Source: Papaver somniferum
Lineage: Eukaryota > Streptophyta > Magnoliopsida > Ranunculales > Papaveraceae
Assembly (NCBI RefSeq): GCF_003573695.1
Contig: NC_039363.1
Location: 158,250,406-158,314,405 of the forward strand
Direction: 5' to 3'
DNA length: 64,000 bases
Shown here piece after piece: positions 10,990 to 22,035 of the stretch (positions are counted from its first letter, which is position 1; every line of letters starts with the position of its first letter). The notes under the pieces are model-generated. The model was given only the letters and a program-made list of their open reading frames with translations, had not been told where the DNA came from and searched no databases. The position numbers and the translations under genes are program-made.

Positions 10990-12103
10990 TTATTTTCCAT
11001 ACACCAATAATCTAAAAATCTGGTAGTCCACCCAGACGATAATTTGCAATTCTAATAACAGTTTCATGAAAACATTAGCACACGATATAAATATTAAAGC
11101 TATCACTTTACTGAAGTTTCTCCCACACTTAGTTCTTTCTACACTCGAAAGTGGATGGAGAACATAAAATTCGGGGAATTCAAAAGGTTCTTCAGCTTGG
11201 TGAACCTGCATAATGCTAGAATCAAACACATCAAATGGTGGATACTTAGAAGCAAAATAATCCGTTAAAACTTTGGAAGCACATAACTCCAATCCTAAGT
11301 GAGGTATTTTCCTAAAAGCTGGGTTAACAACTCGTTGAGAATCTACTTCAATTGGATGGAAATGATCAATAGATATATAATTATGCAAAGGATTATACAA
11401 ACCTTGTACGGGATCCTCATTTGTAATTAACAGTGAATTATTTACCTCAAGAGTATCGTGGTCCTGTATTAAACTCTTAAGTTCTGCTTCAATCGAAATC
11501 TCAACATCATTATATTCCTTGACAAGTTCAATTGGGTCCTCCACAACTTCAATCAATTTGGTTTCATTATCAATCTCAATCTCTATAACAATCTCATCAT
11601 CCGAATCGGAATCCTCCCCAAAAAATTCTAGTTCATTTGTGCAAATCCTAGGGTCTTTCGTATGAGTCTCCGACAAAGAGATAATCGGGTCTACTCCATG
11701 CAAATCAACCGGCCTGAAGGTATTGTAATTCAGACATTCATTGTAACGTTGATATGCATTTGAGTATGTTACACCTTTCATAAAAATGGTTCTGTCATAC
11801 CAAGGATCCTCCTTTTGAATATGCAAATGATCATTATTACAATCCGGAGTTGGAATAACTTCATCATTATTATGTGCACTTTCCAAAGGCTTCTCTTCTT
11901 CAAAATATTTATTGTCTTCCATTAAGAACTTCAGAATTATTTTGGTTTTGAGGCAAAACTTCTGATTCATTCCTTGTCTCAGTGAGCTGAGAAATTCGTA
12001 TTTTTAAGTTGTCCACATTCCTTTTAATTTCTTGGAGTTGATCATCTTGATTATGGTAATATTGAACTATTTGTCCTTGCAACTCCTCCATCATGGTACA
12101 CAT
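10990..12103 (-). pseudogene. Unit-1 copy of the 358-aa protein, one frameshift
   Basis: Two overlapping minus-strand frames, 12103-11909 and 11970-10990, together match the protein at 6066-7142. The break lies near 11920: unit 2 reads CTTCCATAAGAAC where unit 1 reads CTTCCATTAAGAAC, a single extra T. The C-terminus runs further than in unit 2 because the stop differs. Substitutions elsewhere are mostly conservative. Confidence 0.6.
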
Positions 12104-12171
12104 TCTTTGTGCAACACTCGAAGAAATCGGATTAGTAGAATAACTATCCTCTTATCCTTGTGATTGTTCAC

Positions 12172-12375
12172 TTACATGACCATCATAAGGTTGTTGACAT
12201 GTATGAGAATATCTATAAGGTTATGTGGAATATTGATCATAGCCAAAAGATTGTTTTGATTATACCCATAGGATGGTTGGTAGTTGTCATATGAATAAGA
12301 TTGAAAACCATATTGATTACCACAACTGCATTTTTCATCTTGTGCTCCGTACATGTTATTTCCGTAAGGAAACAT
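12172..12375 (-). pseudogene. Y/Q/G-rich leader ORF, unit 1 (frameshifted)
   Basis: Starts with MFPYGNNMYG about 90 bases after the primer-binding site. The first ~43 residues are rich in Tyr, Gln, Gly and Asn with a CSCG motif, then composition changes abruptly. The same Tyr/Gln-rich composition continues in another frame (about 12172-12255), pointing to a frameshift near 12255. Such Tyr/Gln tracts occur near gag in plant Ty3 elements; a function cannot be assigned. Confidence 0.45.
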
Positions 12376-12467
12376 GACGACTCACAAGAAAATAAAATAA
12401 AATAAAAACAAAATCTAAAAAGGAAATAAAAACAAGCTAAACGAATAACAAATCAATTAGCGACTGC

Positions 12468-12485
12468 TCCCCAACAGCGGCGCCA
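12468..12485 (-). other. Primer-binding site, unit 1 (tRNA-Asp-like)
   Basis: On the minus strand TGGCGCCGCTGTTGGGGA follows the LTR after a short AATTT spacer. It resembles the TGGCGCCGT..GGGGA site used by Athila-type elements, complementary to the 3' end of a tRNA-Asp. Match judged from memory of the family. Confidence 0.7.
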
Positions 12486-12490
12486 AAATT

Positions 12491-14027
12491 TGATGCGTGT
12501 CGTAACCACAACAAATTAATTAAGATATTTCCCACTAATTAACTGACAATATAGCGGTATTAAAAGATCGTTCCCACAGAGAGCTGTGTAATTGATATGT
12601 TATTTATATTAGCTAAACAAAGGAAAACATAAAGGGGGTTGAATAAAAGTAAAATAAAAATAATAACAAATAAAAGAAAGATGATCAAAGAATCCTTCGC
12701 CATTACCAAGCGATAACTGGATTAGTATACTTATCTATCTTCATTAGAACCATTCATCACCAACTGTAGGAAAGCAGCTGGCGCAGTGTTATCCTCAAAG
12801 TCCCTTATGTAACCGGATACCGAAGCGCTCGCATATCAAGATCTATCCAACCGAACCACCAAGTATTAGCGCACTCAAGGTGTAACCCAGCGGAAGCTTT
12901 AAGTTATGTAAACTTAGGTTGATCCCAGCAGTTAGACTCTTAGCGCAAGGTCCACTTACTAGTGTTGTCTTTACACATGATTGCTCCACAGAATCCTTCT
13001 GCAAGGTCTCTCGTTCTATACTTGTGTAAGGATTATTCAACAATTATACGGATATCCTAACCCTTTAGTAGAAATAGAATGATCAAAATATTAATCTAGC
13101 GTGCACTCCAAACAATCTAATTAATCAATCATGAACCCTAGAAATAGTGAAAACAAACCATAAGATGATAAAAATTCGAATAGATTTGTACAATAATAAA
13201 GCTTCACGCTTAGAACATTGAATTCATCCTCAATCAATAAAAGTTTAGCCTCTCATTATTATACAATTACCCGATTTCCCCTTAAAGGGGTAAACCCTAG
13301 AATATTTTATGAAGAACAAAAGTATAATATGAGATGAGATATGAGATATTTAAAGATATTAAAAGATGTCTTCTTAAGGCTCTGGATGTCTTCTTATACA
13401 GAACTCTCAAAGTTAGGCTTTAGAATCCTTCCGGCACCGTGTTTCCTTGAGTTGCAAGTCAATTTCGCGTCCAAATATGTCCCAGGAAGTTGTCAGGTTC
13501 GGCTCATAACTTCCCGACCTTTCTCGGACAAACCTGATAAGTGAAAATTACTCCAGGCGATCACCAAGTTCGGCTCACTTGATTGAATTACTTTTGAGCC
13601 GAACACTATCCTGTATACTCTTCGAAAATCTTGATTTTTAAGCTCCAGGTTCGGCTGACTCGAGTTGATGAAGTTATTGGCCGAACCTCTCTTTGTAACT
13701 TCAAGTTTCAGTCTTGTTTCACCTATAACTTCTTCATCCGAACTCGGAATGACCTCATTCCTTTTGCATTCTTTTCGTATTCTCGTTCTCTTCAAGATGG
13801 TATTAAGAACTCATAGATTTGGATGAGTTGAATTTGGACTTTGGCCTTCCTTCATTGATAGACTCCACTTCCTTGTTCATTCAAGCACTTTATAGCTCAT
13901 TTTCGGATGATTCACCTGATATGACACATAAAATAGAAAATAATCATAATAACAGGTAATATGCAACAATTATAGATAAAACAAGTATGGAATTGACATT
14001 CTAAACATGTAAATTAAGCACTTACCA
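12491..14027 (-). repeat. LTR A (1,537 bp) of the minus-strand Ty3-like element
   Basis: On the minus strand it starts TGGTAAGTGCTTAATTTACA and ends CGACACGCATCA. The neighbouring primer-binding site on one side and non-element sequence on the other define it as the 5' LTR. A TATA-like stretch (TATAAG on the minus strand) lies near 13393-13399. Short frames inside it have matching counterparts in LTR B but no recognisable product. Confidence 0.8.
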
Positions 14028-14852
14028 TAAACCCAACATGAAAGGTAACATGTGTTACACCTATTTTCTATTATAAGAAAATAAAACAAACATGAACTTA
14101 TTGATGCATGTAACTTAAGACTAAAACATCATTGCAACACACCAAATCTTCTCATTATTATTGTGTTATCCACAAAGCAAAAGGTACCTTTTAAACGGTC
14201 TGTTATATAACTTTTTTTTACAGAAGCCAAGAGCACGAAAGCACCAAATATTGATTATCCATTTTTAGATTGAATATGATAGTAAAATTGGCCAACTATC
14301 AACATGGTATTATTATAAGTGAAAAATTAAAATGCAGACGTTACAGGCTCGCCAAGTAACAGAGACTAAAATGATTAAATCTTGAGAAGCCTTGTATATA
14401 TATATGATTGAAACAACATCGTCGATCAAAGTAGAGCAATTAACTCTCAATCAAAATCCAACCCAAACAATAACAAAATCCTAGAAAACAATTAACATTG
14501 ATAAATTTTGTATTTATTTTTTAAAACCTAACTAACTAGTGAAACCTAACTAAGTAACATGAAATAAAACTCCTTACCTAAATCTTAAAATAGTTTATGC
14601 ATGGAACTTAACCCTAAAATATTATTGTTCTAACAAATCAAACCAAATCTCATCGTATATAAACCGTGATTGTCATTAACTTGTTCTTTGATATGGCCGA
14701 ATAAAAACACTAATCATGCTTTAACTAGACTATAATATCTAACATCTGATTATATGAGATCAAACAAAATTCTAACATAAATTTAATGTTCATTCGATAA
14801 TAAGTTGTAGAAATAATACCAGCAACAACGATCGAGTCTAAAGAGGTAGGTT
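14028..14852. other. AT-rich sequence between two elements
   Basis: No ORF of note. Around 14100-14160 and 14595-14655 there are weakly similar TTATGCATG..AACTTAA..CTAAAA blocks. Positions 14696-14775 resemble 47902-47985 on the other side of the large Tat-like insertion, so a short direct repeat existed at the target before insertion. Confidence 0.45.
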
Positions 14853-14857
14853 CCTTG
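14853..14857 (+). other. Target-site duplication CCTTG (left)
   Basis: Directly precedes the TGTTGATGG start of the Tat-like LTR and is repeated at 47882-47886. Confidence 0.85.
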
Positions 14858-15439
14858 TGTTGATGGTGGCTGTATTTAATGGGTGTCATCCTGCAAAGGA
14901 ACATAATCCATTTAAAAGCAATGAGTGCTTAAGCCTCTTCGATCACATATGTATTGAGAAATTCAATATATCTGTATATATGAAATTTACTCAGAAAGTG
15001 TGTGCAACAACAATCCCAACATATTCTACGAATTTTACCTTCCACCAGCATTATTCACTAATGCATGAATTGCATAGTATTTTCCTACGCTATGTTCCCA
15101 GCCGAACTCTCAATAGTTACATGACATGACGATTGAATGTTCTCTCTCAGCAGAGTATAATGAATCTCCCGAAGTGTCAGTATTGAGATCTGCATGGAAG
15201 TACTCACACAGGCTGCATCACTCTTTGACAAAGAGAATTTTGTATCGACGCGCTTTTAAACGAGCACGCTTAAATTCCTTAAGGAAAATATAGACTGTTA
15301 ATATCAGCCTCAAAAATAATCACGATCGCACGATTTGGCCGTGTGATTAAATAGGCCTATCCTGCTCCTAACAGAATTAGGAAGTCAACACGATGACCAC
15401 AGGAAGGCCCACTAACTCCCTAGCCGAACGATTTTCACC

Positions 15440-16260
15440 TAATACATCCGTAGCGCTTCGAACGATCAACCCTAACATGGGTGATCGCGCTGTTTAAGAA
15501 GAGCTCAAACGAGCTGGACCGACCAAAGCAGTCTCAAATGCATCACATCCGTCCAAATTCGCCAGCCTAGTTGGACGGCTTAGATCTTCCCTCGAATGAT
15601 CGAAAGGGTACTAGCGTGATCACCAACGACCCAAATACATTCTTGGTCGATCGACCTGCCCACTACAAATCTGAAACACGTTGAATCACACGCCCAAATA
15701 AGGGTGATCGCGCATCCTTTAAAACCCTAAATTGAATAAGAAGCGTTATACAACTGCCGCAAACCAATCGTGTACGTCCAACTTCGCCAGCCTAGTTGGA
15801 CGGCTTAAATCGTGTTTCAAACGATCAAGGAGATGCCAACGCGTTCACTAGAACCAACTCGACATGTGGTCGATCGACTTGCTCATAGCAAGACCAAGTG
15901 CATCAAATCGCCGGCCCAAAGTAGGATGAACGCGCTGTTCGAAAAACCTAAAAAACGCTTTGCAGCAACACACTTCTGTCGTAAATTGATCGTGACCACT
16001 CATCTTCGCCAGCCGAATCGAGTGGCTTAGATCTAATTTTAGATGGCCCAGGAGATGTCAGCGTGCTCTCCGATAACTCATCTTTGCATGAGGTCGATCG
16101 ACCTGCTCAAACCCGCACGCAGTACCTCGAATCGCTCGCTCAAAAGAGAGTTATCCGATCGGCCTCTAAACCTTAAAAATTGCGTCAACGACATTGAACA
16201 ACTGCTGCAAATCGATCACGACCATCCAACTTCACCATCCTAGTTGGATGGTGTATATTT
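15440..16260 (+). repeat. Four ~225-bp subrepeats inside the 5' LTR
   Basis: A GCCAGCCTAGTTGGACGGCT-type block recurs at 15561, 15786, 16008 and 16234, spacing 222-226 bases. Three units also carry GGTCGATCGACC, a 12-bp palindrome, at 15645-15656, 15868-15879 (last base changed) and 16092-16103. The array sits upstream of the TATA box, so it could act as an enhancer array; that is inference. Confidence 0.8.
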
Positions 16261-16866
16261 GTATTTAACCAATTAACAAAAAGGTATTGTGATCACCGAC
16301 AATCCCTCCTCCACGGGGAGTGATCGACCATGTGTTAGATCATCCATAGGGTCTTCAAACAATTACTCAAATATGGCCAGTCGTGCTACTTTTAAGACGC
16401 TCAATCCGTGACTAATTCGATCGAGCTCAAAAACAACGATGCTTCTAACACATCGATTACTTTCAGCTGCTTATTCGAAAGCAATACTTCTCATACATCG
16501 ATTATAAGCAATGCTTTGTAAATATCGGTTTTACAAATAATTTATTATTTGACCTAAAAGCACTACGTGCTGCTTTCAGCAACGAGTCCCACGACTCGAC
16601 CCACTTACTCGAGACACCAAACATGTCACAAACTGGGGGATACTCACTGGGCTTTGGCGGTTTACAGCATGCGGCGTGCAACGCGCCATTGCGAGAAAGT
16701 GTCAAGAAAGATGGACAATTAATGAGCTAATGAGAGTAGTGGGTGAACGTTGATCAGTCTTCCCTCATAACGGAAACATGATGATCACCATCTTCCGCAC
16801 AAACCTACCTCTCCACTAATTAACTTCCTCTGCTTCCTAAGAGATCAGGGTGGGCTCAATGACTTG

Positions 16867-16874
16867 TATAAATA
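16867..16874 (+). promoter_or_regulatory. TATA box of the Tat-like 5' LTR
   Basis: TATAAATA followed by GG, conserved in position and sequence in three LTR copies (16867, 47556, 62040) despite divergence around it. Confidence 0.65.
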
Positions 16875-17218
16875 GGTTTTCAATCTATTTTGAAAACAAG
16901 AACATAAGTGTTATCAACACAAGTAACCAGAAACCATTTTTGATACAAGTCATAAACAACCACACCCTCATCATTCGACATTCTGATCTCAAACACCTTC
17001 TCCTCTTCCCTCCCTAAGATCAACCCTTCTCCTCCACCTTGTGACCGAATTGAATCTGGAACAACCATTTCTTGGTTTAGGCCAGAGTCTTACAGATTGA
17101 TCTCTCGAACTCAAAAGTACTCCCGTGAAGTGCATTTGTTTAGGGTTTAAATTCGTTTCTTATCAACACACCCCAAATTTACCAAAAACCGCAGAATCAG
17201 TTTTTACCCTCAAATAAC

Positions 17219-17237
17219 TAGCAACCACAGTGGGAGA
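17219..17237 (+). other. Primer-binding site of the Tat-like element (decayed)
   Basis: TAGCAACCACAGTGGGAGA, two bases after the LTR end. The third copy has TGGCGACCACAGCGGGAGA (62427-62445). The differences include two G-to-A changes at CG or CNG-like sites. Confidence 0.65.
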
Positions 17238-17296
17238 TTAATCTCTCGGCTGCAAGATCAATTTTCAATTTCATTTCAATTTTCCCAAAATTCAAG

Positions 17297-18890
17297 ATGG
17301 TGGATCTTAGGTCTGGATCAACGATAAATCCCGATTTTACTGGCGCTGACAACACTCCCGATGTCCACATTCCTTCCGGTGACACCAATGTACCGCCTAC
17401 CAGCACGATCAACGCATCTCGCGGTACAACATCTTCAACCACTGACACCAGCGGCGCAGAAGACACTCCCTTAGGCGTGACACCTCCAATCACCTGAGCC
17501 AGAGCCGCTGCCGCCACCAATATTTCTTCGAGCGTAACGCCCCCGGTCGTTACTAGAGCTATTGCCACTTCCCCATCAGGATGAGAGACCGGAGGAACCA
17601 GAGGAGGCTAAACCCCTATCACCATTGCTGATTTGATGGAAAGACGAGAAGTTCTCGCTAAGGCTCAAACGGACATGACTACAACTCAGAAAGAGGTACT
17701 CACTTTCCTCAAGACGCTAATGGAGCGAATATCACAAGAGCCGCGTCATCCCATAGAACCACTGAGGACTACTTTCAACACTTTTGGCGCAAGCACTTCA
17801 ACAGGGCGTGCATTCATAGATGAAGAAGTTCATGTTGCTCCTGATCGCTCAAGGGAAAGGAATCAGCCGTTCAATTTCATCACGCGTGAGGATCTAGAAC
17901 GACTTCTCCAACATCGAGGAAAGGAAAACCCGGCAGACCTGCACCAGCATCAGCCTTCTTATCCTCCTGATGCGCAAAGAGTTCCTCTTCCGAGAGGATA
18001 CTCCTCTCCTCAATTTTTCCTTTATGACGGAACTGGTAATGCTCGTGAACACATCTCTCGTTTTCTTGAGTCATTAGGAGAGCACGGATACAATCATGTC
18101 CTGCGCTTGAAAGAGTTCTCAAAGATACTTACCGGGAGAGCATACACCTGGTACAACAACATTGCACCAAATAAAATATCCAACTGGTATGAGATGGTAA
18201 CCGCTTTCTACAAGAAGTATTTCTTCATATCCGAGCAAATCACCTTTTCAGATTTTGGGGAGGATGTTCCAACGAAAAAATGAGCATTCAAATGATTATG
18301 TCAAGAGGTTCAAAATCCAGGAACTGGATTGTTACGATCCAAATATGATTGAACAACGATTGCTGGAATTATGCATTAATAGGATGATACCCATCTATCG
18401 TGCTATGCTGGAGAATCTGCAATTCCAGACATCCCCTGAACTTCGTGAAGCTGTTAAACGCTCGGCTACAACAACACCTGCCCTGCTAGAAAGAACCAGG
18501 CCTGTCAGAAATGAAGAGCCTCATGATATTCGTGGAAGCATACATCTCACCAACAGGAAATACAACCTTCAGCCTTCTGTAAGCAGCTTCACTGAAGCAT
18601 CAAGAGGAAAACCACCGAGATACAACATTCTGCGCGTCCAAAACCGCCCACTCCAACCTCAGTACCACATGCACGACTACCACAATGATAAAACAATGTC
18701 CGAGATATACCATATATGGCTTGACGGCAGCAAAACCGGTGAGAGACGCTTTCAGAATTTCGTCTCCCGTAGAAGAAGTAGTTTCATTACCGAAGGAGGT
18801 CGCACCCAGGACTTAAGAGGTACACACGAATTCTCCATGTCAAAAGCTTCTTCATATTTGCACAACCTGTTAGTTAAGTCATCCGCATGA
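17297..18890 (+). pseudogene. gag: Ty3/Tat-like gag, three in-frame stops and one frameshift
   Basis: Begins with MVDLRSG shortly after the primer site, like the MVxxRSG starts of Tat-group gags. The same frame continues to 18283 but is cut by stops at 17495, 17582 and 17609. From about residue 230 comes the capsid-type retrotransposon gag region: FFLYDGTGNAREHISRFLES, then LTGRAYTWYNNI and WYEMVTAFYKKYF. A one-base shift near 18255-18285, in a run of T and G, moves the homology to the next frame (NEHSNDYVKRF, LDCYDP), which runs to 18890. No zinc knuckle is visible downstream. Gag normally forms the particle; this copy cannot make an intact protein. Confidence 0.85.
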
Positions 18891-19575
18891 GGGAACTTCC
18901 CTACTCCTCAAAGACCCTATCCAAAGATGATAAAGACAAAGGAGTGTGGTTGGGTACTTCTTAATACTACCCATCTCAAAGATGCAAGCAAGCTATTATT
19001 ATGATTCCAAGATGTCCAAAACGAGGACATACTCAAGTGAGCAGACGTATTGTCAAAGACCAGCGATATTCCTGGACGTCTATGAACTCAACGTAGACGC
19101 AAAGACGATCTCATGATCAGCAACTTGTACGATCTTCATCAATATTGGGTTCAACTCCAACTCTCTTCCAAAGTATTTCTTCATAAACCCAGCGCATCTA
19201 TAAAGTTGAAAGCTCAATAGATACTCATGGGAAAGGGACTGTCTCCCTCTTCTCCATTCCATGAGAAAACATCAAGGAATCTATAGATTCCATCATCAGC
19301 TTCTCCCTGTAATAACGATACGATATCTACCATTATATGAAGACTTCCAAGTTCGCGCAAGAAGCTACCACGCCTCTCCCTGCCGGTTTCTTCTGATCAC
19401 AGCTGCTGCCAAGAATCGTTGTTACTCACCAGAGATTCACCATAACAACAACCACTACGGACAGAGAATACCTTCATCGTCAAGGAATTCTTCAACACAA
19501 GAGATACGGTCAATCAAGAAGCATGTAATTTGCAAAGGAAAATCAAACTGAAGGTCGGTCAAATCCTTAACCGTT
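18891..19575 (+). other. Tat-like internal sequence left of the nested insertion
   Basis: No pol motif found. Short frames have no recognisable product. The end (about 19497-19560, AAGAAGCATGTAATTTGCAAAGG) resembles 44645-44700 on the other side of the nested array, suggesting a repeated internal segment in the Tat-like element. Confidence 0.4.
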
Positions 19576-19580
19576 ATTGT
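19576..19580 (-). other. Target-site duplication ATTGT (left) of the Copia array
   Basis: Adjacent to the TGAAAAAGC end of the first LTR and repeated at 43605-43609. Confidence 0.85.
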
Positions 19581-22020
19581 TGAAAAAGCGGGGGTCTAAC
19601 AACACCACCCAATATTTTGCTTAGCAATCTGTATGGACTAACTCCGAAATACTTTCTAGAGAATCCACTAGACAGTCAGACTCAATCTAGGTAAAAGTAT
19701 CTCAAAGAGTTAATATCTCTCTCTTGTTTTGATTTACTCGAGCTAATAGAAATCAGCGAGTCTTTAATCAAACACAAGGAATAACTTGGATGGTACCAAA
19801 GACCAATATCCAAGGATCAATCAATGACAATCAACAACCAAAGGTTGGATTACTCTAATTGATGATCTAACGCACAACCTGTATTATTTAAATTATAAAG
19901 ATAAAACAATATAATGCGGAAATTGAAATAACACAGACACCAGAAATTTTGTTAACGAGGAAACCGCAAATGCAGAAAAACCATGGGACCTAGTCCAGAT
20001 TTAACACACTGTATTAAGCCGCTACAGACACTAGCCTACTCCAAGATAACTTCAGACTGGACTGTAGTTGAACTCCAATCAGTCTCTCACTGATCCAAGT
20101 TATAGTTGTACTCCCTACGCCTCTGATCCCAGCAGGATACTGCGCACTTGATTCCCTTAGATGATTTCACCCAAAACTAAGAGTTTCTACGACCAATAAT
20201 TGCAGGCTTTGACAATAAACAAATCCGTCTCATACATACCAGTCTATCAAAGGATCAATCTGTCTCCCACAGAAAAACCCTAAAGTTTTTGTTCTGTCTT
20301 TTGATAATAATCAAGGTGAACAGGAACCAATTGATAATACGGTCTTATATTCCCGAAGAACAGCCTAAATAAATCAATCACCTCTCAACAATCTTAATCG
20401 TATGGTAGAGAAACAAGATTTTGCGGGATCACAAACAATGAGAAGAAGATGTTTGTGACTACTTCTTATATCTTGCCTATCGGATATATTAATCTCAAGT
20501 TAATCAATCTGATTGTACTCGTACGATAGAAGATGCAAGATCAGAGCACACAACTACGATAAAAGTAATATCGGTCTGGCTTCACAATCTCAATGAAGTC
20601 TTTAATTCGTTAACCTGCCTTTAGAAGAAGAAAACCAAAGGTTAAAGAAGAAACGACTCTAGCACGCAAACTAGTATCACACATGAGGTGTGGGGATTAG
20701 TTTTTCATAGTTGCTAGATGTACCCTAATATAGTCTTTCAAATCAGGGTTTCGCCTTGGTCACAAAGCAAACAATATCCACCGTTAGAAGAAAACCTGAT
20801 TTAGATTCAAGATAATATTTCTCAACCGTTAGATCGAAAACTTAGCTTGTTATACACAAATGAAATGCACGCTTCTAGGTTTGTTAACCGTACCCAAACT
20901 TGTGCATTGTTGGTTCAACAATATTTAACCAAAAGGTTAGCCATATGAGCATTTCATACCAACTATATTCTTCTTCACCATAAGTATTTCAAATGACTCA
21001 AATGAACTAGTTAGAGAGTTGTTCAATTGCAAGGAAATCTTATATACTACACAAGACATAATTGCAGCAAAGATGATTTGATTCACTCGAATCGGTTCAT
21101 GAACTTTATAGACATGGTTTGCAAATTGCATTCCTTAGTCTTTATAATTTTAAGTTCAGAAATCATCTTCAGATAAATAACCTTCTTAAGTTCGCACACT
21201 AGGTTCGCGTACTTAAGCAACCGGGCAGAGTTTACAAACTCCAGCAGAAAATCTCGGCAAAGAATTTCCGCCGGTTCGCGGATTGGGTTCGCGGACGCAG
21301 CTAGTTTTTCAACTCCAGCAGAATTTCTCGGGATGAGAAGTTCGGCAGTTCGCGGACTGTGTTCGCGGACTTGGCAACAAGCCATTCTTCCGGTTTCTCT
21401 TGATCAACAAAGTTCGCAAACTTTGGTTCAAGGGATAGGACTTATGCACATATGTGTTTCCATAACAATACTTATGTCCATCATTGGTTATGTAATCTAA
21501 ACTCTCATTCCAACCATTGAAACATTCTTAGAGGACGTTATATATTTGTTACACCATTTCTCGTCAAAGCAATTTTCAAAGTGATTGAGAAATATCGACT
21601 TACGTCACTACGTAAAGATAAACATGGTCGAAGCGAAACGCTTACCAACACATATTTCGAGATATAGATATACGAGGTATACTCGGCTCGAAATACCAAA
21701 TGCGTATAATCTAAGTCTATATATAGCATATGACTTTTTGTTTCAGGAAGTAGGAGATAGAGTATATAGGCTTTTGAGTGACAGATAAGTTCAAGTCTTC
21801 ACATACCTTTTTGTCGAGAAGTTCCACCGGTTCCTTGAGTAGTTATTCTTCTTGTATGATGAATCGCCATGAAGTCCTTGAGCTCAAATAATATTTCTAT
21901 CCTAGTCTGAGACTTAGCTATAGTAGACTAGAAATCAATACTTATAGTTTTGATCACTAACATTGACCAACATGCTTGAGATAGCAACGCATGCGAGTTG
22001 GACCGAAAAATGCTCTAACA
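19581..22020 (-). repeat. LTR L1 (2,440 bp), 3'-terminal LTR of the array
   Basis: On the minus strand it starts TGTTAGAGCATTTTTCGG and ends CCCGCTTTTTCA. The promoter TATA at plus 20725-20733 is degraded compared with the other LTRs. GGTTCGCGGAC motifs recur around 21200-21375. It is the most diverged member with L2. Confidence 0.85.
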
Positions 22021-22035
22021 ATCTCCCCCTTTGTC
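22021..22035 (-). promoter_or_regulatory. Polypurine tract, I1
   Basis: Minus strand GACAAAGGGGGAGAT immediately before L1. Confidence 0.75.

Larger units (their letters stand above)
4736..14027 (-). mobile_element. Tandem (LTR-internal-LTR-internal) Ty3-like non-autonomous element
   Basis: Read on the minus strand the order is LTR A (14027-12491), internal 1 (12490-9046), LTR B (9045-7512), internal 2 (7511 to about 4736). LTR B is preceded by a polypurine tract and followed by a primer-binding site, so it serves both as 3' LTR of unit 1 and 5' LTR of unit 2. Positions 4740-6060 match 9711-10985 closely, and the ORF blocks match too. Internal 2 stops before its polypurine tract and third LTR, so the left end is truncated. 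No pol motifs are present. Similar tandem forms are expected from unequal recombination between LTRs. Confidence 0.75.
14858..17216 (+). repeat. 5' LTR of the Tat-like element
   Basis: Begins TGTTGATGGTGG and ends CCCTCAAATA, where the 3' copy has CAAACA. A TATAAATA box lies at 16867-16874, and the equivalent is conserved in the 3' LTR (47556) and in the third copy (62040), supporting a promoter. The middle holds ~225-bp subrepeats. Many differences from the 3' LTR are C/T or G/A changes, as expected from decay of methylated DNA. Confidence 0.85.

Noticed and set aside
15812..16243. ORFs inside the Tat-like LTR (15812-16030, 16043-16243)
   Set aside because: They lie in the 225-bp subrepeats, are broken differently in the 3' LTR, and have no recognisable product.
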